Assembly (NCBI GenBank): GCA_045531795.1
Contig: JAZSET010000152.1
Location: forward strand, 1-11,805
Direction of reading: 5' to 3'
Source: UBA4717 sp045531795
GTDB lineage: Bacteria > Bacillota > Clostridia > Oscillospirales > CAG-272
DNA: 11,805 nt
Below are positions 5,784 through 11,805 of the stretch, in pieces; the stretch's first letter is position 1, and the number at the start of each line of letters is the position of its first letter. The translations under genes were made by a program, and so were the position numbers. Under the pieces are notes generated by a model. The model saw nothing but the letters and a program-made list of their open reading frames with translations, was not told where the DNA came from and did no database searches.

Positions 5784-6851
5784 TCAGTTCTGAGCGAGAA
5801 TGTTTAATGTATTTGCAAGGTCATCAAATGCTGCCTGCTTCTTTGCACAAAGTTCCTTCATAAGGTTAACTTCGTCAGCGCTGAACTTCTCAAGGTCGCC
5901 GTCCTTGAGCGTTTTCTTGAACATTCTGTCGAGAATAAGAGCAAACTTAATTTCAGTTGTTGTAAGGTTGCCGCCTTTTTCGCAAACAACGAGGTCGCTC
6001 TTGCCGTCAAGCAAGAGGTCAACTGCATACTTACCCATTTTTGTTGCGGTAAGTCTGTCACGGAGTGCGGGTGAACCGCCGCGGACTGTGTGAGCAAAAC
6101 GGGCAAACTTGGTTTCAACTCCTGTTTCAGCCTGTACCCTCTTTGCAAAGCCCTCAGAAAATTCAGCACCAAAGGTTTCAGAAATTGCTACTATAAAGCT
6201 TCTGTGTCCCTTTGCTTTAAGATCCTTGATACGCTCAATTGCAGAATCTGCATCAAAGTCAACTTCTCCAATTGCCACTGCAACAGCACCGGTAGCAATA
6301 CCTGCTTCCATTGCTATCCAGCCTGCGTTTCTGCCCATTACTTCAATAACATCACATCTTGCGTGCGATTCGCAGGTATCACGAAGATTGTCCATAAGTC
6401 TCATTGTTGTATTGAGTGCTGTATCAAAACCAATTGTATAATCTGTAGATGTTATATCGTTATCAATGGTTGCGGGAATACCAATAGTAGGAATGCCGTG
6501 GATTGAGAGGTCTGTTGCTCCTCTGAATGTTCCGTCACCACCAATTGCAACGATACCGTCTATACCTAATTCTTTGCAAGTATTAAGCGCCTTTGCCATG
6601 CCGGCTTCTGTCTTAAATTCATCGCATCTGTCGGAATAAAGAAATGTACCGCTGTCATCGAGGATATTTCTTACATCAGCAGAAGTAAGAGGCTTAACTT
6701 CGCCGCTTATAAGACCTGTATAGCCCTTATAAATTCCAACAACTTCAACGCCTTTAGCAAGCGCTGAAAGAACTACGCTGCGAACAGCAGCATTCATTCC
6801 GGGAGCATCTCCGCCCGATGTAAGTACGCCAATTTTTTTGAATTTCTGCAT
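5784..6851 (-). CDS. pfkA: ATP-dependent 6-phosphofructokinase
   Basis: 355 residues. Phosphorylates fructose 6-phosphate to fructose 1,6-bisphosphate, the committed step of glycolysis, in the cytoplasm. Motifs: LTSGGDAPGMNAAVR (10-24); GGDGTFRGA (104-112), where glycine at the fourth position favours ATP over pyrophosphate; PATIDND (126-132) with the catalytic aspartates and no PPi-type lysine; MGRNAGW (172-178); and HTVRGGSPALRDR (254-266) from the fructose-phosphate site. The protein is about 35 residues longer than the usual 320-residue bacterial enzyme. The extra length is mostly at the C terminus (after about 310). The segment SDRCDEF (73-79) differs from the common SARCPEF. The ATG at 6851 has no adjacent ribosome binding site; a strong one lies 28 bases upstream across a hairpin. 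It is monocistronic and convergent with tadA. Confidence 0.93.
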   Translation of the reverse strand: MQKFKKIGVLTSGGDAPGMNAAVRSVVLSALAKGVEVVGIYKGYTGLISGEVKPLTSADVRNILDDSGTFLYSDRCDEFKTEAGMAKALNTCKELGIDGIVAIGGDGTFRGATDLSIHGIPTIGIPATIDNDITSTDYTIGFDTALNTTMRLMDNLRDTCESHARCDVIEVMGRNAGWIAMEAGIATGAVAVAIGEVDFDADSAIERIKDLKAKGHRSFIVAISETFGAEFSEGFAKRVQAETGVETKFARFAHTVRGGSPALRDRLTATKMGKYAVDLLLDGKSDLVVCEKGGNLTTTEIKFALILDRMFKKTLKDGDLEKFSADEVNLMKELCAKKQAAFDDLANTLNILAQN

Positions 6852-6862
6852 TATTCTGATAC

Positions 6863-6888
6863 TGCCGCGTTTGCGGCAACTCCTTCCC
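6863..6888 (-). promoter_or_regulatory. pfkA leader: displaced ribosome binding site and hairpin
   Basis: On the minus strand GGGAAGGAG (6880-6888) is the best ribosome binding site, but 28 bases separate it from ATG. A perfect 6-bp GC stem (TGCCGC at 6863-6868 and GCGGCA at 6873-6878, loop GTTT) sits between them. If folded, the effective spacing drops to about 12 bases. This may tune pfkA translation. Confidence 0.45.
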
Positions 6889-6920
6889 TGAAGTTTGTTT
6901 AAATTTTATCATTCGAAACT

Positions 6921-6949
6921 ATTGTAATATATAAAAAGAGAAAAATCAA
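6921..6949 (-). promoter_or_regulatory. Promoter of pfkA
   Basis: On the minus strand, -35 TTGATT (6944-6949), a 17-base spacer and -10 TACAAT (6921-6926) predict a start near 6914, giving a leader of about 63 bases that contains the displaced ribosome binding site. Confidence 0.6.
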
Positions 6950-7025
6950 GTCCTTTTGACAATTTTCTTCATTTTATTCAAAATTTGGACACTTTAAATA
7001 GAAAAAATTAAATGCAAAAAATATA

Positions 7026-7054
7026 TTGAAATGATTTTAAAGTTGTGATATAAT
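7026..7054 (+). promoter_or_regulatory. Promoter of the M23-like / holB / ricT operon
   Basis: -35 TTGAAA (7026-7031), a 17-base spacer and perfect -10 TATAAT (7049-7054) predict a start near 7061, about 45 bases before the GTG start codon. Confidence 0.75.
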
Positions 7055-7105
7055 AGAGTCGATTAGGTTTATTTATAATCTGTTGCTTACGGAGGTTAGT
7101 TAAGC

Positions 7106-8716
7106 GTGAAAAAAATATATGTTGTTATTATCTGCATTTTGATTGCTTTTATCCCCACATACATAGCTATCGGCTCTTATTTTTCAACTCAGGCACAGCC
7201 TGTTAAGCAATTTGCTGTTGACAAAATTGAAATTCTTTCTCCTAAAGGCGAGAAAAGCGAAATTATAAAGGGAGAAGACGGTGACGGCTTTATAGATTTT
7301 GCTGTTTCAATGTCCGAGAATGCCGACAAGATTTTAGCCCTTCCCGAACCCTTGCTTGATGATCCGTATTTTACATTTACATACTACAGTTACGATAAAT
7401 CGTCTGAATACAAGTATTACTTTGCAGGCCATACGAGCGATGCATACTTCATTGACCCGCAGGGACTTGCTTACCACATAACAAAGGATGATTCGGAAAG
7501 ATTTTTGAAATCAAAGTACGCACACTGCGTATATGATTATTCGAGTGCTCCTACCCTGTTATTAAATAATTCAGCCGTTACCCCTACAGAGGCTGCCTGG
7601 GAATTCAAAGGCTTTGGCGGCGAATACACGGTCGCTGAATGCACTACAGGCGAGAGTGCTTCTATTCAGACCTATGGTACTCCAATTCTCTCGTTTGATA
7701 ATGAACCTGACACAATTTCCGTTAAGCTTACCGAAAACGGTGAGGTGATATATGACGGATATTACAGCGAGCTTTCAAACAACGATTACAATGGTCATAC
7801 TGCCGATATGCAGATCACCGCAACCTGGTACGATTCAGATGACCGCTCGTACAGAGGCGAACTCAGATATAATTTCCTTACTGAGTTCAAAAAACCGCCT
7901 GTATTCTATATTTCAAGTACAAGTGCAGTTACAGGTGATATTGTTACTGTTTCAGTCTCAAACACCGAAAAGCTTTCTGATATAAACCTTAACATTGAGC
8001 CATCGCTCGGATATCAGCCAAAATTCTATTCTGACGGCGAATATGCCCGTGCGCTTATTCCGATGTCAAGTTCGATTATACCCGGCTCATATAAACTCAC
8101 TTGTGATTATAACGGTCAGTCACCTACAGAATTTTATCTTGATATTTCTACAAAATACAGCGCATCTTATCCATATAATATCGAAGAATCGCTGTTTAAC
8201 GCACTTTATAATGATGCAAATATCAAAGCCTATAACAGTCTGTTTGATTCATTCTTTGAGTCACCGATAGAAGAGAGATTGTTTGACGGAGCATTTGTGT
8301 CAGGTCTACCAAGCGGCACTTTTGAATCTGCTGATTACTGCGATCTGCTTACAATATCTGCAAATGATGTTCCGTTTGAAAACCCCGGCAAATATTACAG
8401 CTGTACAAAGGCAAGCAATGTAGTTGCAGTTAACGCCGGTAAGGTTATTTTTGCCGGAACAAATGAACTTGCAGGTAATATCGTTGCGGTCGACCACGGT
8501 CTCGGTCTTGTGAGTGTGTATAAGCACCTTAATAGTATTTCAGTAAAGATTGGAGACTCACTAAACAAGGGCGACTTAATTGGTATTTCAGGCCGTACAG
8601 GTCTTATTTCCAAGAAGAGTGCGCATATTTCTCTTGCGAGAGTTGAATTATATATTGATAAGCTCCCTGTAAACATTGAGCCTCTTATCACAAACGGGCT
8701 TGATGCTATAAAGTAA
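7106..8716 (+). CDS. Membrane-anchored protein with degenerate M23 (LytM) domain
   Basis: 536 residues from GTG 7106, with GGAGG (7091-7095) at 10-base spacing. An N-terminal hydrophobic segment (about 4-23) is a signal anchor or signal peptide. A long extracytoplasmic region of unknown fold follows (about 35-390), rich in Tyr, Ser and Asp; 265-350 looks beta-rich and Ig-like. The C terminus (about 395-525) is recognisably M23: GKVIFAGTNELAGNIVAVDHG, YKHLNSI, KIGDSLNKGDLIGISGRTG. The zinc site is lost: the HxxxD motif is replaced by a segment around DYCDLLTIS (409-417), and HLHFE reads HISLA (507-511). It is therefore probably not a peptidase but a structural or regulatory LytM protein, as known for EnvC, NlpD and the M23-like SpoIIQ of sporulation. 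It is the first gene of an operon with holB, with a 3-base gap. The role is unknown. Confidence 0.75.
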   Translation: MKKIYVVIICILIAFIPTYIAIGSYFSTQAQPVKQFAVDKIEILSPKGEKSEIIKGEDGDGFIDFAVSMSENADKILALPEPLLDDPYFTFTYYSYDKSSEYKYYFAGHTSDAYFIDPQGLAYHITKDDSERFLKSKYAHCVYDYSSAPTLLLNNSAVTPTEAAWEFKGFGGEYTVAECTTGESASIQTYGTPILSFDNEPDTISVKLTENGEVIYDGYYSELSNNDYNGHTADMQITATWYDSDDRSYRGELRYNFLTEFKKPPVFYISSTSAVTGDIVTVSVSNTEKLSDINLNIEPSLGYQPKFYSDGEYARALIPMSSSIIPGSYKLTCDYNGQSPTEFYLDISTKYSASYPYNIEESLFNALYNDANIKAYNSLFDSFFESPIEERLFDGAFVSGLPSGTFESADYCDLLTISANDVPFENPGKYYSCTKASNVVAVNAGKVIFAGTNELAGNIVAVDHGLGLVSVYKHLNSISVKIGDSLNKGDLIGISGRTGLISKKSAHISLARVELYIDKLPVNIEPLITNGLDAIK

Positions 8717-8719
8717 GTT

Positions 8720-9745
8720 ATGTATTTTGATAATTTTTTAGGAAACACCGATTTAATCAGGCAATTGGAACTTGATGCCGCAGAAAAGCGGATTCCTCAC
8801 GCAATTATTCTTGAGGGCCCAAAAGGATCGGGCAGGCACACAATAGCCAAATATATCGCCCTGCTTCTATCCTGCGAAGGCGGTGACGGTGTTTGTCTTG
8901 AATGCCCGAGCTGCAAGCGGATTATGACAAACAATTCTCCTGATGTTGTATCTGTAGGACTACTTGAGGGCAAAACACAGCTTGTTATTGAATCAATACG
9001 ATTTGTGCGCAGCGATGTTTATATCAAGCCAAATGACGGCAAATTCAAGGTTTATATAATTGAAGACGCAGACAAAATGACTACCGACGCGCAAAACGCG
9101 TTTTTAAAGGTACTTGAGGAGCCTCCGTCTTATGCCGTTTTTATAATGCTCTGTGAATCTGCCGACAATTTACTGATCACTGTAAAAAGCCGTTCAAGAG
9201 TATATAAAACTGAAATTTTTGACTCATCTGTGCTTTATGATTATTTCATTAGAACCAATCCTGATGCAAAAAAACTGGCGGAAGAATCAGACGATGCTCT
9301 GAAGCTCGCTCTGATTACTTCAAACGGTTCAGTCGGTCAGGCCGCCGAGGCTATTGACTCTGAAAAAGCCCGGTTAAATCTTGATTTATACAATCATTCG
9401 CTGGAGTTACTTATGTTGCTTCGTCAAAGAGCCTCTTCTTTTGACATTTCAAATCACTTGTCGTCAGTGGAATTCACCCGTGACAGTTTAAGTGAATATC
9501 TGAAACTGTGTCAATCAGGGCTTTTTGATGCTCTGTCAAATAAACTGTCTGATAAAAGCAAATTATCCTACTTTCTTGACGAAGAAAAACTCGAACACAT
9601 ATCAAGCGGTCTGACAAACAAATTTATACTTGAGGCAATCGAGCTTATTGAAGAAGCAAGACAAGCACTTCACTATGTCGTAAACATACCAATTACAACC
9701 GCTTCTCTTGCTTCAAAACTTACAAAGCTCAGAAGCAAATACTAA
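8720..9745 (+). CDS. holB: DNA polymerase III subunit delta' (clamp loader)
   Basis: 341 residues. A stator subunit of the clamp loader that opens the beta sliding clamp and places it on DNA. An AAA+ domain is clear: a P-loop-like GPKGSGRHT (33-41), zinc cysteines C52, C59, C62 and C65, VYIIEDADKM (111-120), NAFLKVLEEPP (126-136) and the sensor/arginine-finger segment LLITVKSRSR (151-160). The usual P-loop lysine is arginine (R39) and the usual SRC finger motif reads SRS. Delta' is not the ATP-hydrolysing subunit in well-studied loaders, so this is compatible with function. DnaX would be longer and would keep the lysine. ATG at 8720 is 3 bases after the upstream stop with no clear ribosome binding site, which suggests translational coupling. 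Followed by ricT, as in Bacillus subtilis. Confidence 0.88.
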   Translation: MYFDNFLGNTDLIRQLELDAAEKRIPHAIILEGPKGSGRHTIAKYIALLLSCEGGDGVCLECPSCKRIMTNNSPDVVSVGLLEGKTQLVIESIRFVRSDVYIKPNDGKFKVYIIEDADKMTTDAQNAFLKVLEEPPSYAVFIMLCESADNLLITVKSRSRVYKTEIFDSSVLYDYFIRTNPDAKKLAEESDDALKLALITSNGSVGQAAEAIDSEKARLNLDLYNHSLELLMLLRQRASSFDISNHLSSVEFTRDSLSEYLKLCQSGLFDALSNKLSDKSKLSYFLDEEKLEHISSGLTNKFILEAIELIEEARQALHYVVNIPITTASLASKLTKLRSKY

Positions 9746-9761
9746 AGAAAGGTATTTACCA

Positions 9762-11057
9762 ATGCAGAATAATAATGAAACAAATGAAAATGTCAGCAAG
9801 GTCGTTGCAGACTTTTTCAAGAAAAATCCTATAAAGAGAAACAATACTCAAAACAGACGAAATTTTGTCCCAAAATCACCGGTTCAGACTGCAGTTAACG
9901 CAGATACTGAGCAGGACAAGAACAAAGATAAGAAAAATGAGTTTGTTCACGGCAAAAATAAGCGCCACAATAATAGATATCATAACAAAAACAATGCCAA
10001 TAAAAGAAACGACAGTGTAAAACCGGTCAGTGAACCGCAGGAAAATTCCGTTGATGAAACAAAAGTCAAGGATACTGTTATTTCTGCAGCAAATTCAGAA
10101 GAAACAGTGGCTCAAGAGATTCAGGAGACCGTTAATAAGATCTCGGCAGACAATTTGAATCAGACTCCGAAGAGTGAGACGAATAAATCAAAACCAAACG
10201 AAAATGAGTGGTATGACCCTGAAGCCCCCATCGAAATTGTCGGTGTCCGTTTTAAGGCCGGCGGCAAAATCTACTATTTTGCACCTCTCGGAAACAAACT
10301 TTCAAAAAATGATAATGTTATTGTAGAAACTGCAAGAGGACTTGAATTTGCGACGGTTTGTATTCCAAACAGCATTTTAAAGGCTAAAGAAATAGTAATG
10401 CCCTTGAAAAATGTTTTAAGAATTGCAACTGAAGCCGATGTTAAGCACCACGAAGAAAATGAAGAAAAAATCAAGGAAGCTCTTAAGATTTGCAATGAAA
10501 AAATAGTTGTACACAACCTTGATATGAAGCTTGTTGATGTTGAATACACCTTTGATAATTCAAAGCTTCTCTTCTACTTCACATCAGAAGGCAGAGTTGA
10601 TTTCAGAGAGCTTGTAAAGGATCTTGCCGGCATATTCAAAACAAGAATTGAGCTTCGCCAGATCGGTATAAGGGAAGAAACAAAGCTTCTTGGCGGTATC
10701 GGTATATGCGGAAGACCTTTCTGCTGTAAAACATTTTTAAATGATTTTGTTCAGGTTTCAATAAAAATGGCAAAGGAACAGGGGCTTTCCCTGAATTCTG
10801 CAAAAATTTCCGGTGCATGCGGCAGACTTATGTGCTGTCTGAGATATGAATACGACACCTATGACGAGGAAATCAGAAAGACGCCCAAAGTTGACACTCC
10901 TGTAATTACTCCTGAGGGCCCGGGTGTGATTTGCGAAACTCAGCCACTTGTCGGCCTTTGTAAAGTAAAAATCACCGTCGGAGACGAAACTGTAATTAAG
11001 GTTTTCCACAGAGACGACTTAAAGCGCAACGATGATAAAGAGGAAAAAAAGGACTGA
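9762..11057 (+). CDS. ricT: PSP1-domain protein RicT (YaaT) with long N-terminal extension
   Basis: 431 residues from ATG 9762, behind AAAGAAAGG (9744-9752) at 9-base spacing. A TTG 54 bases upstream is rejected because it lies inside holB. The C-terminal part (about 155-420) is a PSP1/RicT core: VIVETARGLEFATV (186-199), DFRELVKDLAGIFKTRIELRQIG (280-302), GGIGICGRPFCCKTFL (311-326) and SGACGRLMCCLRYEYD (350-365). In B. subtilis, RicT with RicA and RicF forms an Fe-S complex that supports RNase Y in mRNA processing and affects competence, biofilm and sporulation. The conserved cysteines are present (C316, C321, C322, C353, C358, C359). The first 150 residues are highly charged, Asn/Lys/Glu-rich and probably disordered, whereas B. 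subtilis RicT is about 275 residues. The position after holB is conserved synteny. Neither RicA nor RicF is in the window. Confidence 0.88.
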   Translation: MQNNNETNENVSKVVADFFKKNPIKRNNTQNRRNFVPKSPVQTAVNADTEQDKNKDKKNEFVHGKNKRHNNRYHNKNNANKRNDSVKPVSEPQENSVDETKVKDTVISAANSEETVAQEIQETVNKISADNLNQTPKSETNKSKPNENEWYDPEAPIEIVGVRFKAGGKIYYFAPLGNKLSKNDNVIVETARGLEFATVCIPNSILKAKEIVMPLKNVLRIATEADVKHHEENEEKIKEALKICNEKIVVHNLDMKLVDVEYTFDNSKLLFYFTSEGRVDFRELVKDLAGIFKTRIELRQIGIREETKLLGGIGICGRPFCCKTFLNDFVQVSIKMAKEQGLSLNSAKISGACGRLMCCLRYEYDTYDEEIRKTPKVDTPVITPEGPGVICETQPLVGLCKVKITVGDETVIKVFHRDDLKRNDDKEEKKD

Positions 11058-11109
11058 ATCAGCATATTCCCTCATAGAAGCTCACATAATTTTATATTTT
11101 AGCCACAAT

Positions 11110-11128
11110 TTGTAAAGAATGTTTACAA
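11110..11128. promoter_or_regulatory. Perfect 7-bp dyad TTGTAAA-N5-TTTACAA
   Basis: The inverted repeat TTGTAAA (11110-11116) / TTTACAA (11122-11128) lies 29 bp upstream of the ferredoxin -35 box and 52 bp after ricT. It is AT-only in the stem apart from one G/C pair, so it makes a weak terminator, although a T-run follows at 11139-11147. It could instead bind a dimeric regulator. I assign no factor. Confidence 0.35.
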
Positions 11129-11156
11129 TTTCGTAATTATTTTTTTTAAAAACCAG

Positions 11157-11184
11157 TTGTTTTTTATTTTTAATATGTTATAAT
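11157..11184 (+). promoter_or_regulatory. Ferredoxin promoter with extended -10
   Basis: -35 TTGTTT (11157-11162), a 16-base spacer and -10 TATAAT (11179-11184) preceded by TGT form an extended -10. The expected start is near 11191, giving a leader of about 64 bases that contains the palindrome ATTGTACAAT (about 11202-11211). Confidence 0.65.
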
Positions 11185-11254
11185 ATTTTCAGCGACTATT
11201 CATTGTACAATAGTATGATGATTTGTTTTCAATTTGAAATGGAGGTGTATTTTA

Positions 11255-11425
11255 ATGGCATACATAATTTCTGACGATTGCATTGCTTGCGGCGCTTGTG
11301 CTGATGCATGCCCTGTTGGATGTATCACAGAAGGAGACGGCAAGTACGTTATCGACGCTGATGCTTGCGCTGAGTGCGGTGCATGTGCAGAGGCTTGTCC
11401 CGTTGATGCTCCCAAGCCCGAATAA
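11255..11425 (+). CDS. 2[4Fe-4S] clostridial-type ferredoxin
   Basis: 56 residues from ATG 11255, behind a perfect GGAGGTG (11241-11247) at 7-base spacing. An in-frame TTG 21 bases upstream is rejected. Two CxxCxxCxxxC motifs (C9, C12, C15, C19 and C38, C41, C44, C48) bind two [4Fe-4S] clusters; the second ends with the typical ACPVDAP. An extra cysteine, C23, lies after the first cluster motif. Small acidic proteins of this type carry low-potential electrons between pyruvate:ferredoxin oxidoreductase, hydrogenase and other enzymes in anaerobes. Strong promoter, ribosome binding site and terminator suggest a highly expressed single-gene unit. The next gene encodes a radical SAM enzyme that needs a low-potential reductant, but a functional link is inference. 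Confidence 0.95.
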   Translation: MAYIISDDCIACGACADACPVGCITEGDGKYVIDADACAECGACAEACPVDAPKPE

Positions 11426-11476
11426 TAATTGGACTATTGCATCACAGGCAATTACCGTTTTATCGGAGTTAAATTG

Positions 11477-11510
11477 TTATGCTGCCGTATAAACGGCAGC
11501 ATAATTTCTT
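11477..11510 (+). terminator. Terminator of the ferredoxin gene
   Basis: A perfect 12-bp stem (11477-11488 with 11493-11504), loop ATAA, followed by TTTCTTT (11505-11511). It ends 15 bases before the radical SAM start codon and 4 bases before that gene's ribosome binding site, so any downstream expression would require read-through or a promoter within 11426-11476. Confidence 0.88.
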
Positions 11511-11525
11511 TAATGAGGTATTTTG

Positions 11526-11805
11526 ATGATTATAACGTATATTTGCGATAATTCACTTTACATAAATGTAACTAACAAATGCACCAACAGTTGTGACTTC
11601 TGTATCAGAGATCACGGTGACGAGCTTTACGGTAACCTCTGGCTTGAAAGAGAGCCTGAGGTGTCTGAAATAATCGAGTCATTTGATAATGCAATCTCAA
11701 AGCGCAGTTTTGACGAAGTTGTATTCTGCGGATACGGCGAGCCGACTGTCCGTCTATATGATATTTTAGAAGTTTGCACACATATAAGAAAAGTATCAGA
11801 GCTTC
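11526..11805 (+). CDS. TatD-linked radical SAM protein (N-terminal part)
   Basis: ATG 11526 follows GAGG (11515-11518) at 7-base spacing. The frame is open to the window end, showing 93 residues. LYINVTNKCTNSCDFCIRDHGD (11-32) contains the radical SAM CxxxCxxC motif (C19, C23, C26) that holds the [4Fe-4S] cluster binding S-adenosylmethionine. GNLWLEREPE (36-45) and VVFCGYGEPTVR (65-76) match the small radical SAM family found next to TatD-type metal hydrolases; GEPT is the SAM-contacting motif. The substrate of that family is unknown to me. No tatD gene is visible inside the window; it could lie just beyond the right edge. Truncated by the window, not by mutation. Confidence 0.85.
   Translation, partial: MIITYICDNSLYINVTNKCTNSCDFCIRDHGDELYGNLWLEREPEVSEIIESFDNAISKRSFDEVVFCGYGEPTVRLYDILEVCTHIRKVSEL

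Noticed and set aside
5800..6506. Open frames antisense to pfkA and other long shadow frames
   Set aside because: They lack ribosome binding sites and recognisable domains and lie opposite clearly real genes.
6956..6984. Second plus-strand promoter at TTGACA 6956
   Set aside because: There is no acceptable -10 at 16-18 bases; the TTGAAA/TATAAT pair at 7026-7054 is far better.
9708..9761. Longer RicT starting at TTG 9708
   Set aside because: It would sit inside holB without a ribosome binding site, whereas ATG 9762 has AAAGAAAGG at good spacing.
11110..11128. Rex redox-regulator operator
   Set aside because: The half-sites are separated by 5 rather than 4 bases and the inner bases differ from the Rex consensus, so I report only an unassigned dyad.

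Overview
The window is AT-rich chromosomal DNA that looks like a low-GC anaerobic Firmicute of class Clostridia, possibly Oscillospiraceae/Ruminococcaceae-like (inference). Support comes from strong GGAGG ribosome binding sites, near-consensus sigma-A promoters with 17-bp spacers, the holB-ricT (yaaT) gene pair typical of Firmicutes, a 56-residue clostridial 2[4Fe-4S] ferredoxin, and a radical SAM protein of the TatD-linked type. I see no phage, transposase, CRISPR array or defence island. The content is mostly housekeeping, and the interest lies in the regulatory architecture and in a few degenerate proteins.

Layout. Positions 1-101 hold a consensus promoter firing leftward out of the window into an unidentified transcript. 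121-1300 (-) is a terminator and a tartrate/D-malate dehydrogenase. Divergent from it, 1416-1613 (+) encodes only the helix-turn-helix of a LysR regulator and stops directly before a terminator. An 18-bp near-palindrome lies in the spacer of the dehydrogenase promoter. 1681-2286 (-) is a secreted LysM-CAP protein. 2402-2460 is a probable interspersed repeat. 2491-2567 (-) is tRNA-Arg(CCG), whose promoter overlaps a hairpin behind the next gene. 2634-4418 (-) is a membrane-anchored G5/M23 cell-wall metallopeptidase with an odd start region. Back-to-back with it, 4517-5763 (+) is a two-gene unit of a CPBP intramembrane protease and tadA. The tadA terminator contains its own stop codon and also separates it from convergent pfkA (5784-6851, -).

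7106-11057 (+) is an apparent operon: an anchored protein with a degenerate M23 domain, holB (DNA polymerase III delta'), and ricT with a long Asn/Lys-rich N-terminal extension. 11255-11425 (+) is a ferredoxin with its own extended -10 promoter and terminator. A TatD-linked radical SAM gene starts at 11526 and runs off the right edge.

How the genes relate. The dehydrogenase and LysR fragment form a decayed or miniaturised catabolic gene/regulator pair. The CAP protein, the M23 enzyme and the M23-like protein all point to the cell envelope. tadA and tRNA-Arg(CCG) belong to translation, but TadA acts on tRNA-Arg with an ACG anticodon, not on this one. The ferredoxin could supply electrons to the neighbouring radical SAM enzyme, which is inference from position only. 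Promoter and start-site assignments are read by eye from consensus and spacing.
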